Positions 45,234 to 56,358 of a stretch of 64,000 bases of DNA are shown here, in pieces. The stretch is from Vermamoeba vermiformis (lineage: Eukaryota; Tubulinea; Echinamoebida): contig JBEWZL010000227.1 in the NCBI GenBank assembly GCA_045837725.1, positions 248,001-312,000 on the forward strand. Direction: 5' to 3'. Below the pieces are notes generated by a model. It searched no databases. It worked only from the letters and a program-made list of their open reading frames with translations, and had not been told where the DNA came from. Numbering within the stretch: position 1 is the stretch's first letter; every line of letters begins with the position of its first letter. Made by a program: the position numbers and the translations under genes.

Positions 45234-46956
45234 TTATTGTTTACAGTAAAGCGGCTTTCGCACCCAACCATGTTCTACCGCGTACTTGAAGCTCACGGAA
45301 CCACGATCAATTCGGTCCACTTTATTCCATTGACCTAAATAGCGCAATGTTTAGAATCTAATCGTTCATTATTTACATTCTAATGACTTACAGCCAATGC
45401 GCACCAAGTAGGCAATGTTCCACAGTCTGTCTGCCTTAGCGGCAATGGCAAGATGTTCTGACGTCCATTGAGCACCCTGTTGCGACAAAAAATGAAGGAT
45501 TTCAGGTGTCGAGTATCTTGCCGCGCAATTCAAGCATTGATTCATGTCAAAGTCTTCTTGACGCGGAATTTTCTCCCACACGAGTCGCACCACTTCAATA
45601 TTTTGCGACACTATGGCACTTTGAATAATGTCTTGATTCATGGAACCAGGCACTGGGGGAACCGGGACTCTGGTGTGCAGGCGATTGTATGCCTCGTTAA
45701 TTTCTTTATGGGATTTGTTGGGGAGATTTCGCTCAAAAGCGAGCTTCAGGCCATCAAGACATCCATAGCTGGCAAAAATAAAGTACGGATTGACGATTTC
45801 CAACGATATTTTTGCACTGAGTAGTTTGAACGATTGTACTGACTTCAAGGCATAATTGAGGTTGAACGTGCATGTCAAAATGTCTTTTGGATCCGTGTAA
45901 AGAGGGAAGTTGTTGTCAAACAAGAAGCGAAGGATCTCCATATTTTGCAATCGTAGCTGTTCATTCCAAATTTGCCTGTTCTGACGAACCGCGTCCAATC
46001 CGTACTGTTGAATAATATAATTGAGGCAGTCTAACGTCTTCATATCCATCGAAACTTCTGACAAATCGAGCGGTGAGTTCTCCATTGCGTAGACTAGGCA
46101 CTCTAAATGTCCGCTTTGAGAGGCTTCATTTGCACTTTTGTTGAGCGGTGCACCGTGTTGATGCGCGTACTTCAACATTTTTATATTGCCGAGTCTTGCA
46201 GCCTCTTCGCATATGTTTCTATTCGTAGATTTAAATTGCCCAGGCCTTTTAGGCGTGCCTTTCCAATTGAATCCATGCTGAATGGCGAAGTCCAAGCACT
46301 CGATTGACGGTGTGTAATTAATCACGCGTTGAGTGCAACCATTCTCCATCGCATATTTCATGCACGACGAGTGACCATGATACGCCATACTTTCCATCAC
46401 TGTTTTGGTTTGAAGTGCGCATTTGTGGTTTTTGTAAGGATAATTATCGTCCCAATTTTCCTCGTCATCCATGTCAGCTTGGTCCCAATCGACGCCACAT
46501 TCGCGCAAGTATTTTATCATCTCCAAGGAGCAAGTGCCTTGCGTGCATTCCAATAGAGCCGTGTCGACGTTGATTGTTTGGCCGTTTTGAACGAGATGTG
46601 CCAGCAGATCGGTTTGGCCGAACATTGCTGCAAGCGATGTTAATGACCTCGACCACTCGAAGTGTAGAGCTTCTTTAACATAGTCTAAGCACGATATGAA
46701 GCCATTCTCGACAAGATATTCGACGCACTCGTATTGATCCAGAACGAAATAACTTGGGAACGGTCGGTACTCTCCGCAGAGCTTGTAAAGCGCAGAATTT
46801 GTTGCTCGTACGAATATTATGTCGTAAAACTGCAGATGATTGAGTATAATGCCCCAGATCTCTTTTGGCAGAACGGATGTCACTTGAAATTCGAAAATTA
46901 GATTTATTAATTCATGTTGAATAAAATACTGTATATTTTTGAAGAACGGTACCCAT
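45234..46956 (-). CDS. F-box-like/ankyrin-repeat protein 2
   Basis: Paralogue of 33943-35737 (shared SALYKLCGEYRPFPSYFVLDQ and the NYTPSIECLDFAIQHGF block). The main exon (46882-45392) begins TSVLPKEIWGIILNHLQFYDII, an F-box-like start. It lacks its own ATG; the best upstream exon is ATGG at 46953-46956 followed by a GTACCG donor, giving MVTSVLPKE in frame. The last exon (45334-45234) adds QWNKVDRIDRGSVSFKYAVEHGW and matches the C-terminal exon of the paralogue. Ankyrin repeats have the CLKYAHQHGAPL form. About 530 residues. Role inferred as a ubiquitin-ligase adaptor. Confidence 0.72.
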
Positions 46957-47319
46957 GGAGTACGTACAAATGAATATTAATTGAAAATATTATTTATTTT
47001 AATTTGCCGCCTCTTGGTGAGGGCTTACCTCCATAAAAGTTTGAGTTTGCGGTTTCGTTTGCGTTAATAGGTAATAATTGACGTTCTAAGGAGCCTCCGT
47101 TCATGCTGCATGAAAATCGGACTTGTGGTGCACCGTTGTCAGGCTAAATCTAATTCGGAACAATCCGGGTAATTGATTAAAACACCCTTTGCCATAACAA
47201 ATGCTGTGCTTTAATTGAAGGTTGTATCGTCTCAATGCTGGACGAGACACAAAGAAGACAAGGGCGAAAAATAATTACATTTTTTTCATCGAACTTCAGT
47301 ATCCTTTTAGCTCGCAAAA
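46957..47319. other. Divergent intergenic gap
   Basis: 363 bp between two divergent genes. No gene or notable repeat seen. An alternative first exon for the ankyrin gene (ATGGAG followed by GTAAGC near 47034) was considered but gives a stop on joining. Confidence 0.4.
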
Positions 47320-50300
47320 ATGGAGAACAACGACGAGGACCAGCAACAGATCCAGCAACATGACGAGAATATGACCGAGTAAGATCGCATCCTTGTTTCT
47401 GCAAGTGTAAAGCTTAGTACTTACGTAATTGCTAGTTTTGAAATTGAGGAAATAAATTTTAACGAGGAAGAAGGTGAAGACGAAGAGGATAACGAAGATA
47501 GTAACGATGAAGGAGATGCGCAAAACGACTACCCAGATGACGAAGAAGAAGACGAAGATGAGGATGAAGAAGGTGATACTGAGTTAAATGACAAATTATA
47601 TGATGCTTGCGAAAGAAAAAACTTCGAGGAAGTTAAAAGGCTTGTAGATGCAGGTACGTGAAACCCAGATCTTTCTTACACAAATTCTAAAAAATATAAT
47701 AACATCGCATAATAATCAGACTAATATTTATAAAACATATTATCCACAAAATAAAGCAAAATTAATTGACTCAACTCAAATTCCTTTTGCACTTTCAGGC
47801 GCGAACATCAATAGCCGCAAATCCGACGACACCGATGGAAAAACTCCCTTAATGGTTGCTGCTGTTGAAGGCACATATGAAATAGTCCAATATTTACTAG
47901 AAAAAGGCGCAGATCCAGCTATGGTTACTTGGGTATGTCAGAAATCATACTACAGACAATTTATTATAATGGTTGCGAAAGCATTATTACCGAGAATTGA
48001 TATTTTCTTTAATCTGTGTATTTCATTAACGACTAAACTATTTGCTGCAGTCGAGTTCAACAGATGCGCTCAACTTTGCTTGCAGAAGTCCGAACCTTGA
48101 TGTTATTAAGCTGCTAATGGCACCTCGCGAGCAAGGAGGTGGTGGATTGAGCATTGATAGGCCGTCTGGTGGCAACTGGCTGCCTATTCATTCTGCAGCT
48201 AATTGGGGTCAAACTGAAGTGTTGAAATTATTGCTCTCCGCGTAAGTCGGAACTATATATAATCAATATTAATCTAATCATATATTATTGTGTTGATATT
48301 AATTGATAATTTCGAAGAGGTGCGCAAGTAGATGCGCAAACATCGATTGGAAGAACTCCGTTGAGCTTAGCTGCTGAATGCGGAAGAATTGGTTGCATGA
48401 AGTACGTTAAAATCGACGCGCACTTTAGTGGAATTATAATATTAATCAACTATAGGGCATTATTGGACGGTGGTGCCAATCCAAACATCCCAGATCCCGT
48501 TGGTCAAACCGCAATTTTCCACGCAGCTCGTGTGATCAGCATTGAATGCCTAAAATTATTAGTAGAGGTATATTAGTATATTTATCGTACTGTTAATTGC
48601 AGAAAAAATACTTACCGTGTTACAGGTTGGTAAAGCGGATGTGAATTGTGTTGACAAATGGGGCAACACTGCCTTTTCAGAGGCCGATAGAATGAGCATG
48701 TGGGAACAAGCTCTTTATTTGTGGAAACAAGGTGCTAGCATTAAAGGATTGAAACGAGCTAACGGAAGTAAGATCGTGAAAATTTTGACATTTGACACGT
48801 GTCATTTGCTGACCAAGATATTTGTTACAGAATTGAGTTCACTCATTTGGAGTAGGCCTATTTCACTGAACGCGCCGTCGCCACGATACAGCTCGAATGC
48901 TTTTTGGTACGCAACAATTATTCTCAGAAATTAAGCTTACCATATTTGGTTAACAGCACAGGCAACAGAGTTTGGGTGATTGGTGGATTTGGTTTGCCAG
49001 CCGATACCATAAATCCTGACCCTGAATCAACGCAGAGCTCTGACGGTGATAATTTGGGTGATGTTTATTTCTGCGATCTGGGTACGTAATTACAAAGCAT
49101 TTGCAATGCAATTTTTGTTTGATTTACGTCTCGTTTGCAGATAAAATCGAGAATGTGTTTTTAGGCAAAAAGATTGGCAACAAACAAGATATGATCGATG
49201 AAGTGCAATTAAATGCGTGGAACCCTCAAAGATGCCCCGAAGCGATTTTAATTCAACAAGATGGACTTACAATCTCATCGTCCGGAGCATTGGATCCGGA
49301 TCTGTTGGGAAGTGACGATGGAGATTGCGCGGTAAGATCATATCATGTAGTTTTAATGATCCGTTGGTTAATAATTCCTCTTTTAGAGCGTGCAAGCCAT
49401 CAAGCCTTTTACGCCAGACGATCCAATGACATACTTTGAAATAACCGTTATTGATCACGGCAAACGAAAGTAAGCTTATTTTATCGCACTGTAATACGTA
49501 TTAACTTTATTTTGCAGCATTATCACGTTCGGTTTGACCCACGAAGAATTTGAACTCGATGCACTTCCAGGCTGGAAGAAAAAGTATGCAAAACGTTTTT
49601 CAGTGCAACAAGTCACGTGTCTAACGCGTTTACAGGACAATCGGATATCACGGAGATGACGGCCAATTGTTTTACAATAGAGGACGAGGTACTCCTTGGG
49701 GCACTCGGTACGTTACGCTAGATTAATACCCAGCATGACATTGCCTAATATGGTAATTCTTGAAGATACGGCACAGGAGATACGGTCGGCTGCGGTGTCA
49801 ATTACAAGACACGAGAAGTGTTTTTCACGAAGAACGGAGAGTTCTTAGGCGTCGCAGTGAAGGGCGTGTCAGTCGACAGGTGGTTCCCGACTGTTGGCTT
49901 CAGATCGCCAAGCGCCATTGTGAAAGCTAACTTTGGTCTCGAGCCGTTCAAATTCTCGTTCAGCGCACGTAAGTCCGACACTTTCAGTTGACACGTGTCA
50001 AATCGCGAGAAAATTTTTGGTTGGAATACAAGGCAAATATCTTTGACACGTGTCATTTTTTCATTTCAACTTAATTTTAACCGTTGATTCTTACCAGCGA
50101 TGCTCAAGTGGATCAAAGCTGACATTAAGTTCGTGGACAGTCTTATTCCTCAACAGCCTTTTACTGTGACAGATTATACTCCAACATCAAAAATAGTTCT
50201 CGGCCATGACTTGTCAGATTTGTCTCGTGTTCATATCTTTGACTTTGGTAAGGTCTTCGCGCGTTGACTAGAACTAATTATTAATTTCTTCTGCAGAAAA

Positions 50301-53300
50301 TCTCGTCATGATGAGCAAACCTGTCACTTTTGATGCGGGCAACACGCCGTACATGTACGGGCTAATATGTAGCATGAAAGCCGGTGACAACATTTATTTT
50401 GTCTGCAGACGTGAGTACCTTTTGAAGTCGCTTCAAGAACGGCACTAAGATTTGAACCTTTTTAGGAAGGTCAAGACACGGACTGACTAATAAGGAGAAG
50501 TACGACATCACTGTGTGGAAGTTGGATCTGTCGCCACAACAGCTCGAGACATGGGCTGTCACTAGAATTATTCCGCCAGTACCTAAATCAGCCCCTGCCG
50601 TACGTTTTTAAAATTATTCTAGTTAACTTAAATATATTGTTGACACGACATTTAGCCTGAAGAAAGAGAACAGTCCGCGATGCAAGTTGAAACTGCACAA
50701 GACCTATTTGAAGAAGCGGCACTTTCGATCCAAGAGTTTGGACTACCCGTATGTCAAATAGCAGCTCAATCGCATGCACATGTATTAACGTTAATTCTCG
50801 TTTAGGGCGTAGAAATTACCACAAACAACAATAAGATTGTATTTATTGGCCGTCAAAACCTGCTCGAATTCAATCCGGGTGAGTTGACACGTGTCAAATT
50901 AACTCGTTACCGGAGCTAATCTCCATTATGCTACAGCGACAGGTGAAGCCCGAAAGATTGAACCTTCAGGCAAGTTCCCGAGCACCAAGTCTTATTCAAC
51001 TACATCTGTTGAAAACCAAATCGTCACTTTTGGTGGCTGGAACGAGCACGAGCAACAATTTGACGTGTACATCTACGAGCAAGGTCAGTTAGTATCCACC
51101 ACTACCCACCATCAGGCACTTACATGTTGATTAGATCGAGCGATGTGGTACAAGCCACATGTCACGGGCACTGTCCCTCGCCCGCGCAACAATAACGCCA
51201 CTGCATTTGCTGAGAACCAGGGCAAGATGATGTTTATTGGAGGCTGGAACGGACGTAACTTCATCGATGACATTGACGTCCTGTCAATACGTAAGTACTT
51301 TCACCATCTTCAAGAAATTGTTCGGTCGCGAAGAAATTGATATCCAACGGGTCGCGAGTGTTAAAATCAGGGCGAGCAAAATCAACAAGGCACTCATGGT
51401 CTAGGGGCATGATGTGCGCCATGACACGCTGTCTTTCCCTCTCGCAAAATCAACAAGGCACTCATGGTCTAGGGGCATGATGTGCGCCATGACATGCTGT
51501 CATTCGGTCCGACCAAAATCAACAAGGCACTCATGGTCTAGGGGCATGATGTGTGCCATGACACGCTGTCTTTCTGTCTGAGCTAAATCAACAAGGCACT
51601 CATGGTCTAGGGGCATGATGTCCGCCTGCCACGCGGGCGACCCGGGTTCGATTCCCGGTGAGTGCATTCTTTTTTGCCTTTTTGCGCTGTAGCTTCTTCT
51701 CTCGTTGTTCGTTTATTTACTAAATTGAGCAAGGTGAAAATAATTGGTTTTATGTGACACTTCTAGACAGATTAACGTGGTGTTACCAGAATACCCTTTT
51801 ATTAGCTTGGAAGGGTTAGGGTGCACACATGCAAGGAACAGCGTTTAAATTTTCATTTTAATTTTGCACTGCGTATGTGCCCTTCCAAGCAGCCCGTAGA
51901 TGAAAATTCATTTGGCAAGCAAGCACAGTTGCTGATGCTCGTGGGTTCTGCCGCGACTTGCGTGAAGTTAATCAAGTGCGCTGTGTGGAAAATGAGCGTT
52001 TTTTTCTTCTTGAAAATGCCAGGCTAGTCTCATATCATCGCGTCGTTTTGTTCCTTGCCGCTCGACCCAACAACGGCCTAATAGCATAGTTGGTTATTGC
52101 GCCCGCCTAGTAAGCGGGAGGTCCTCGGTTCGAATCCGAGTTAGGCCAGTTTCTTTTTTGCTTGTAGGCGGGGACTATCATTCGCTTCTTAGTATTTGTT
52201 GTTTTTGGACTTCAGTTGATCTGACAACTTTTTTTTGACAGAGACCTTGGTCCCTGAAGAATTCGGCATGTACTTGAACAGTTCGGAATTGTTCGATGTG
52301 ACGCTGCAAATTCAAAATCAGAGCGTTAAATGTCACAAAGCGATCTTGTATTGTCGATCAAAATACTTCAAGGCTTTGCTCGAGAAGGATCCGGATGTCA
52401 CGCACCTGACCATCGACAACGTGAAGTTCCCGTTATTCAATGCCATGGTGCGTATTATTAATTAATTACAATTATCACATTATGATCATTCTTGCTTATT
52501 GTTGTTCTGCAGTTGAATTACTTGTACACGGATCTGATCGACACGACGCAAGTGACTGAAGAGCTCGTGCACGAGTTTATCGAACTGTGCGAGACCTATG
52601 CACACGAGCACGTGCCTAGGATCACCGAAGAACTGCTTTTGACACGTGTCCAACAGTCAAGCACGATGAGCGATGACCTGAGTCAGATCATCAATCAAAA
52701 ATTGTTTTCTGACGTCGAGTTCGTTATTGATGGACAAACGTATTACGCGCACAAGGTAACCTTATTAACATCATTTACGGCCAATTTCCCATTCGAAAAA
52801 AATTACTTTGATCTAATAATTTTTTCACGGCTCGATGAAGAGCATTGCGTTAACTTTCCTAATTAGGCAATCATATGCGCACGCTCAGAGTACTTTAGAG
52901 GCATGTGCCTCGGTAACTTGCGCGAGTCCAAGCAGCGTGTGATTGAACTGAGCGATGTCACAAGTGCTACTTGGCCCGCGATCATGCAATGGCTCTATTG
53001 CAAACGACCTGATTGGAACGCAATTACAGCACACGCGAGCGAGGTAAGTAGTTATATACTTTAAATACAAATGATGTTCTTTGCGCCTATTTATCACACA
53101 AAACTCTATCTGCTTTTGCCGGAGATATATCGTTTCCGTGCTTTGTTTCTAGTCTATTAATACGTGCCCCCGATATGACACTTTTGACACGTTGTTTGAT
53201 CGTCGGAATATTCAATCTGTCAAATTGAGTATCTCAAATACGGCAATTTGTTTCAATATGAGTCTCATACTAAGGTCATTTTGATGCTATCCGATATTAA

Positions 53301-53755
53301 CGCATGTTATTTGTAGATTTATGTCGCGTCAGGTCATTACGCAGCATTGGGCCTTAAAACTGCCGTAGAAACAGCGCTCTTGGCCCAGATCCAAGACGAA
53401 CTAGCCACCGATGATTTGACCGTTGAAGAACTGTCATCCGCACTCGCGGTACGTGCATACAATGCATAATCTATGAAATCCCGAAATATCTTTTCACTCC
53501 ACGTGGCAGATCTGAAATGACACTTTTGACACGATCTACCTTCGGAAAGTTTTCACTGAACCATATGAACTAATTATAGCATCATATTTATAGGTTTACG
53601 AGCTTGCCGATAGTTGCAATGCAGTTGAATTTGCTCAATCTTGCGCGAAGTTGATTGCGAATGCTCAATCCGCGATCGCCGCAAGTCAGATCGTGTACAT
53701 TTTGAGCGATGAAGAACGAATGTTATATACAAAAGCGATTTCATCAGTAAATTAA
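47320..53755 (+). CDS. Ankyrin-kelch-SPRY-kelch-BTB-BTB scaffold protein
   Basis: Around 25 exons. Domains in order: a very acidic N-terminus (EEEGEDEEDNED), ankyrin repeats (about 47590-48770: DGKTPLMVAAVEGTYEIVQYLLEKGAD), a kelch strand pair (NRVWVIGGFGLP), a SPRY domain (about 49420-49975: YFEITVIDHG, TIGYHGDDGQLFYNRG, VGCGVNYKTREVFFTKNG), more kelch strands (IVTFGGWNEHE, MMFIGGWNGRNFIDDI), then two BTB/POZ domains (ELFDVTLQIQNQSVKCHKAILYCRSKYF and LFSDVEFVIDGQTYYAHKAIICARSEYFRGM) and a BACK-like helical end. BTB-kelch proteins usually act as Cullin-3 adaptors. The 951-nt intron at 51291-52241 hosts two tRNA genes. Four introns carry the 12-bp palindrome. One intron (about 48907-48935) is only 29 nt. 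Confidence 0.8.
48793..48804. promoter_or_regulatory. TGACACGTGTCA palindrome, copy 8 (intronic)
   Basis: Perfect palindrome in a 62-nt intron between the ankyrin and kelch parts of the 47320-53755 gene, preceded by a half-site (TGACATTTGACACG). Confidence 0.75.
49989..50000. promoter_or_regulatory. TGACACGTGTCA palindrome, copy 9 (intronic)
   Basis: Perfect palindrome about 20 nt inside the donor of the intron after the SPRY domain. A second copy is in the same intron at 50044. Confidence 0.75.
50044..50055. promoter_or_regulatory. TGACACGTGTCA palindrome, copy 10 (intronic)
   Basis: Perfect palindrome in the same intron as copy 9, 55 bp downstream of it. Confidence 0.75.
50885..50896. promoter_or_regulatory. 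TGACACGTGTCA palindrome, copy 11 (intronic)
   Basis: Perfect palindrome that starts 4 nt after the GT of a GTGAGT donor in the 47320-53755 gene, so it overlaps the 5' splice-site context. Confidence 0.75.
51378..51595 (+). repeat. Three tandem truncated tRNA-Gly copies (68-69 bp units)
   Basis: Three units start at 51390, 51458 and 51527 with GCACTCATGGTCTAGGGGCA, identical to the 5' half of the complete tRNA-Gly that follows at 51596, and each is preceded by AATCAACAAG as the real gene is. Each keeps the A box and a mutated anticodon region (GCGCCATGACACGCTGTC), then loses the T arm, B box and acceptor 3' strand. Units are 68-69 bp apart. They look like tandem duplications of the tRNA 5' half and upstream flank. 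They lie in an intron of the BTB/kelch gene. Confidence 0.85.
51596..51666 (+). tRNA. tRNA-Gly (GCC)
   Basis: 71 nt including the discriminator A. The acceptor arm pairs GCACTCA with TGAGTGC. The anticodon stem TCCGC/GCGGG encloses CTGCCAC, with anticodon GCC at 51628-51630. A box (TGGTCTAGGGG) and B box (GGTTCGATTCC) are intact and a T-rich Pol III terminator follows at 51667. No intron, no encoded CCA. It sits inside a protein-gene intron on the same strand. Confidence 0.95.
52075..52148 (+). tRNA. tRNA-Thr (AGT)
   Basis: 74 nt including the discriminator A. The acceptor arm pairs GGCCTAA with TTAGGCC. The anticodon stem CCCGC/GCGGG encloses CTAGTAA with anticodon AGT at 52109-52111. The T arm has GGTTCGAATCC. 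A T-rich terminator (TTTCTTTTTT) follows. It lies 408 bp after the tRNA-Gly, in the same intron and orientation. Confidence 0.95.
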
Positions 53756-54954
53756 TCAAAATGGCTGGATATTAAATAAATGCTCGTTACTTGTTTGAAA
53801 CAACGGCTTAAAAGTTCACATGAGTGGAAAGTGTCGTTTAGAAATAGTTACCAAAATTGGAATGATTTTGAAATAGGGGACTGCATGCTAGTCTCCATAG
53901 CCTAAAAAACTTTGTAGTATCTTGAACGAGGCCTGAAGATGTTACAGTCTGAGATAGAAACGCCTAAATGCCCGCGATTTTTATTTTTTATCATTTCCCC
54001 CCGCTTTTGCTGGTAAATGAAGGTTATTGAACAGGGAGCGGATCCGTTGACGAGTAATAGAACCGGAGTTCAGCACGTGCTTAAAAATGATAAATAAATA
54101 AGCTATTGTATATTGAGCAATAGATTTTGAAATAGAGCAGAAGAAGTACTGTTAAACCGTTTTCGGTTTATAAAAAGTCCGAATCCGAACCGTCAATTCA
54201 CTGAACATTTCACGAGCGTTAACTCTAGTAAAACGATTAAATCATCTTAAATACAATACATAAGCAACCAATAAGGCTTATTTCCTCATTGTTTGCTTTC
54301 AATTCTCCGTGACAACAGAACGACGTTTCAAGTTTTGTGAACGCAACGGTTAGGACTTTCAAATGGCTACTGGTACTCGAAATGATACCAATTATATATA
54401 CAGAGATAGAATGCAGCAAAACAACCAACATACAGGAGCGTAACTCCGTTTCCAAGGCGTAATATTGCAATCGTGTTATTGGGTTCCGACGAGCGAGATT
54501 TAAATTTAAAACGTGGGATTGTACCGCCTATCCGACAGCCATAAATTAGCTAAATCAACGTAAATATTTCGTATCGGACTATGCCCCAACGAAGGAACAA
54601 TTCAGAGTCTATTTTAAGGCGAAAATAATTCATGAATCTTTGGCCGGCAAAACCCCGAAAAGAATATGACTTTGGCGATTGATTTTTGTTGAAACTATAC
54701 TACAAGGTTTATTTGATCACGAATTTGAGCTGCTATTATCTATTGTAATCAAACATGCTCAAAAACGGATCAGATTTGAACAAAAAACATAAATTAATGA
54801 TTAAAACTACAAGTTGCTTCGACTAGGTAGCAGTTCTATAATATACATACTCGCGACTGCTGTCCATTCGAAGGGTGTTTGCGTGGGTCGGAGCGCATAA
54901 TTGCAAGGATCCAAGCCATAAAAATTCTCCGCGATCTGAAATAAGTCGGAGTTT
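53756..54954. other. Intergenic gap between two convergent genes
   Basis: About 1.2 kb of AT-rich sequence between two 3' ends. No open frame with coding character, no RNA gene recognised. A short CACGTG (AGCACGTGCT, about 54076) is present. Confidence 0.4.
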
Positions 54955-56358
54955 TTAAGCTAAATTGAGCTTTGCTTGGATTTGACGAGCGGCAAGTTGT
55001 TCCTGTTTGAACCAAGAAGGCAAAGGAGGAGAAGAATCGCCGCTTTGGGAGTAATTTGTGGATGTGGCTTGAGATTCGGTTGTAAAGTCGAGAGATCTTC
55101 GGCAAGTATAGTCATTGACATTAGGAGCTAACTTGAAGTTGAACAAGTTGCTCGATGCAACAGCCTTTAACGGAGAAATAGTCGGAGAAACCGCCGCGGG
55201 CAAAGTTGTTGGCACATCCGGCTTGCTCATGGGATTTGACCAAGAAGGCACAGGAGTTGCAACAGTAGTGGGTGAGATTGATCTAGGGTATGCTACGACC
55301 ATATGAGGAGCGATGCCATAAGGCGGGACACTGCTGCGCAGGTTAGATCCAAAGTTGGCTTGTCGTTGCGTTTCGAAATACTTCATTGCCGTTGGATCTT
55401 GGCTTGGAGCAGATTTCTTTTGAGCTGCAGATACCGCGAAGCTAATTATATCGGAGTCCTATTAATAAATACGTTAGATCCATGCTATTCTCGTGCCTCT
55501 TTCCTAATCTAGAAAAAAATATGGAAGATTCAATCTTGAAACGTTACTCATGCCAATTAAACTGCAATCGAGCATCAGAAGCATCATAGTATGAATCTTA
55601 CCTTCATATAATCAGTTTGAGCCTTGTTTTGCGCCTTACGATCGTGCGATCCCGAATCTTCCTCGTCTTCGGAAAATGATTCGGCGGAGGTAGCCACTGA
55701 CTCAAGATGGAAAAACTTGATCAAATCATCGGGGGACATGCCTAATTGCAATTAAAAAGATCTTAGTAAGCTGTTTTTAGACCGTTGGAAAAGCTGATCA
55801 AAAAACGAGTCTATTTTAGTAACAAAACTAAAAGACAGACGTTGAGGAATAAATATTGAAATCAAATCTTTGGTCTTAGAGTCGTTTCTTACCAGCAGGC
55901 AATGCGTTGGAGTTAGTTTTAGCGAATCCGAACAAGATGTTCTCTTTCTGTCGTTGCAATCGTAAGAGTTGAGTAAAGACGCCTTCTTCTTGTGGTGAAG
56001 AGCGCAGGGAGTCTATGAGGTTCACCATCGCCTTCTCGATGCTCTTAAGCTGAAAACTACGCGTTAGAATTTTGTCTTGAAAAAATAATCCGATCCGTCA
56101 CCAAGAGCAAAATTAAACTTGATTTGCAGTATCTCAGACAACTACCATGCCTTAAAGACTTACCTTTCTAAACGGCCAGCGAGGGATACCATACTTTCGG
56201 CAAATTTTCTTCAGCAATGTAGCGCAGATGCCGATCTCCCTTGATGCGGCAGCAATAGGTAAATGGAAGTAACTTGCAATCTGGTCTCGTGTGGCAGACT
56301 TTCTTCTGCTGGATGAGAACATTGGTGTTAGGTTAGCGTCGTTCATAGTGTGGTCCAT
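54955..56358 (-). CDS. RWP-RK domain transcription factor
   Basis: Four exons. The first carries the diagnostic RWP-RK region: HLPIAAASREIGICATLL followed by KKICRKYGIPRWPFRK, a DNA-binding helix-turn-helix-like motif of plant nitrogen-response and gamete regulators, also found in amoebozoans. Exon 2 continues the predicted helix (KSIEKAMVNLIDSL) and a Gln-rich stretch. Later exons are acidic (ESFSEDEEDSGS) and then Pro/Ser/Thr-rich, typical of activation regions, ending QAARQIQAKLNLA-like at 54955. About 320 residues. Targets unknown. A near-palindrome (CACACGTGTAC at about 56473) lies about 110 bp upstream of the start. Confidence 0.85.

Noticed and set aside
45144-45338. Plus-strand open frame
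   Set aside because: It overlaps the last exon of the minus-strand ankyrin gene, which matches its paralogue.
46881-46883. GTG start codon for the ankyrin gene
   Set aside because: Eukaryotic nuclear genes rarely start at GTG, and an ATGG exon upstream splices in frame.
51390-51666. Regular 68-69 bp direct repeats as a CRISPR array
   Set aside because: The repeats are truncated tRNA-Gly copies beside an intact tRNA in a eukaryotic intron, with no unique spacers.
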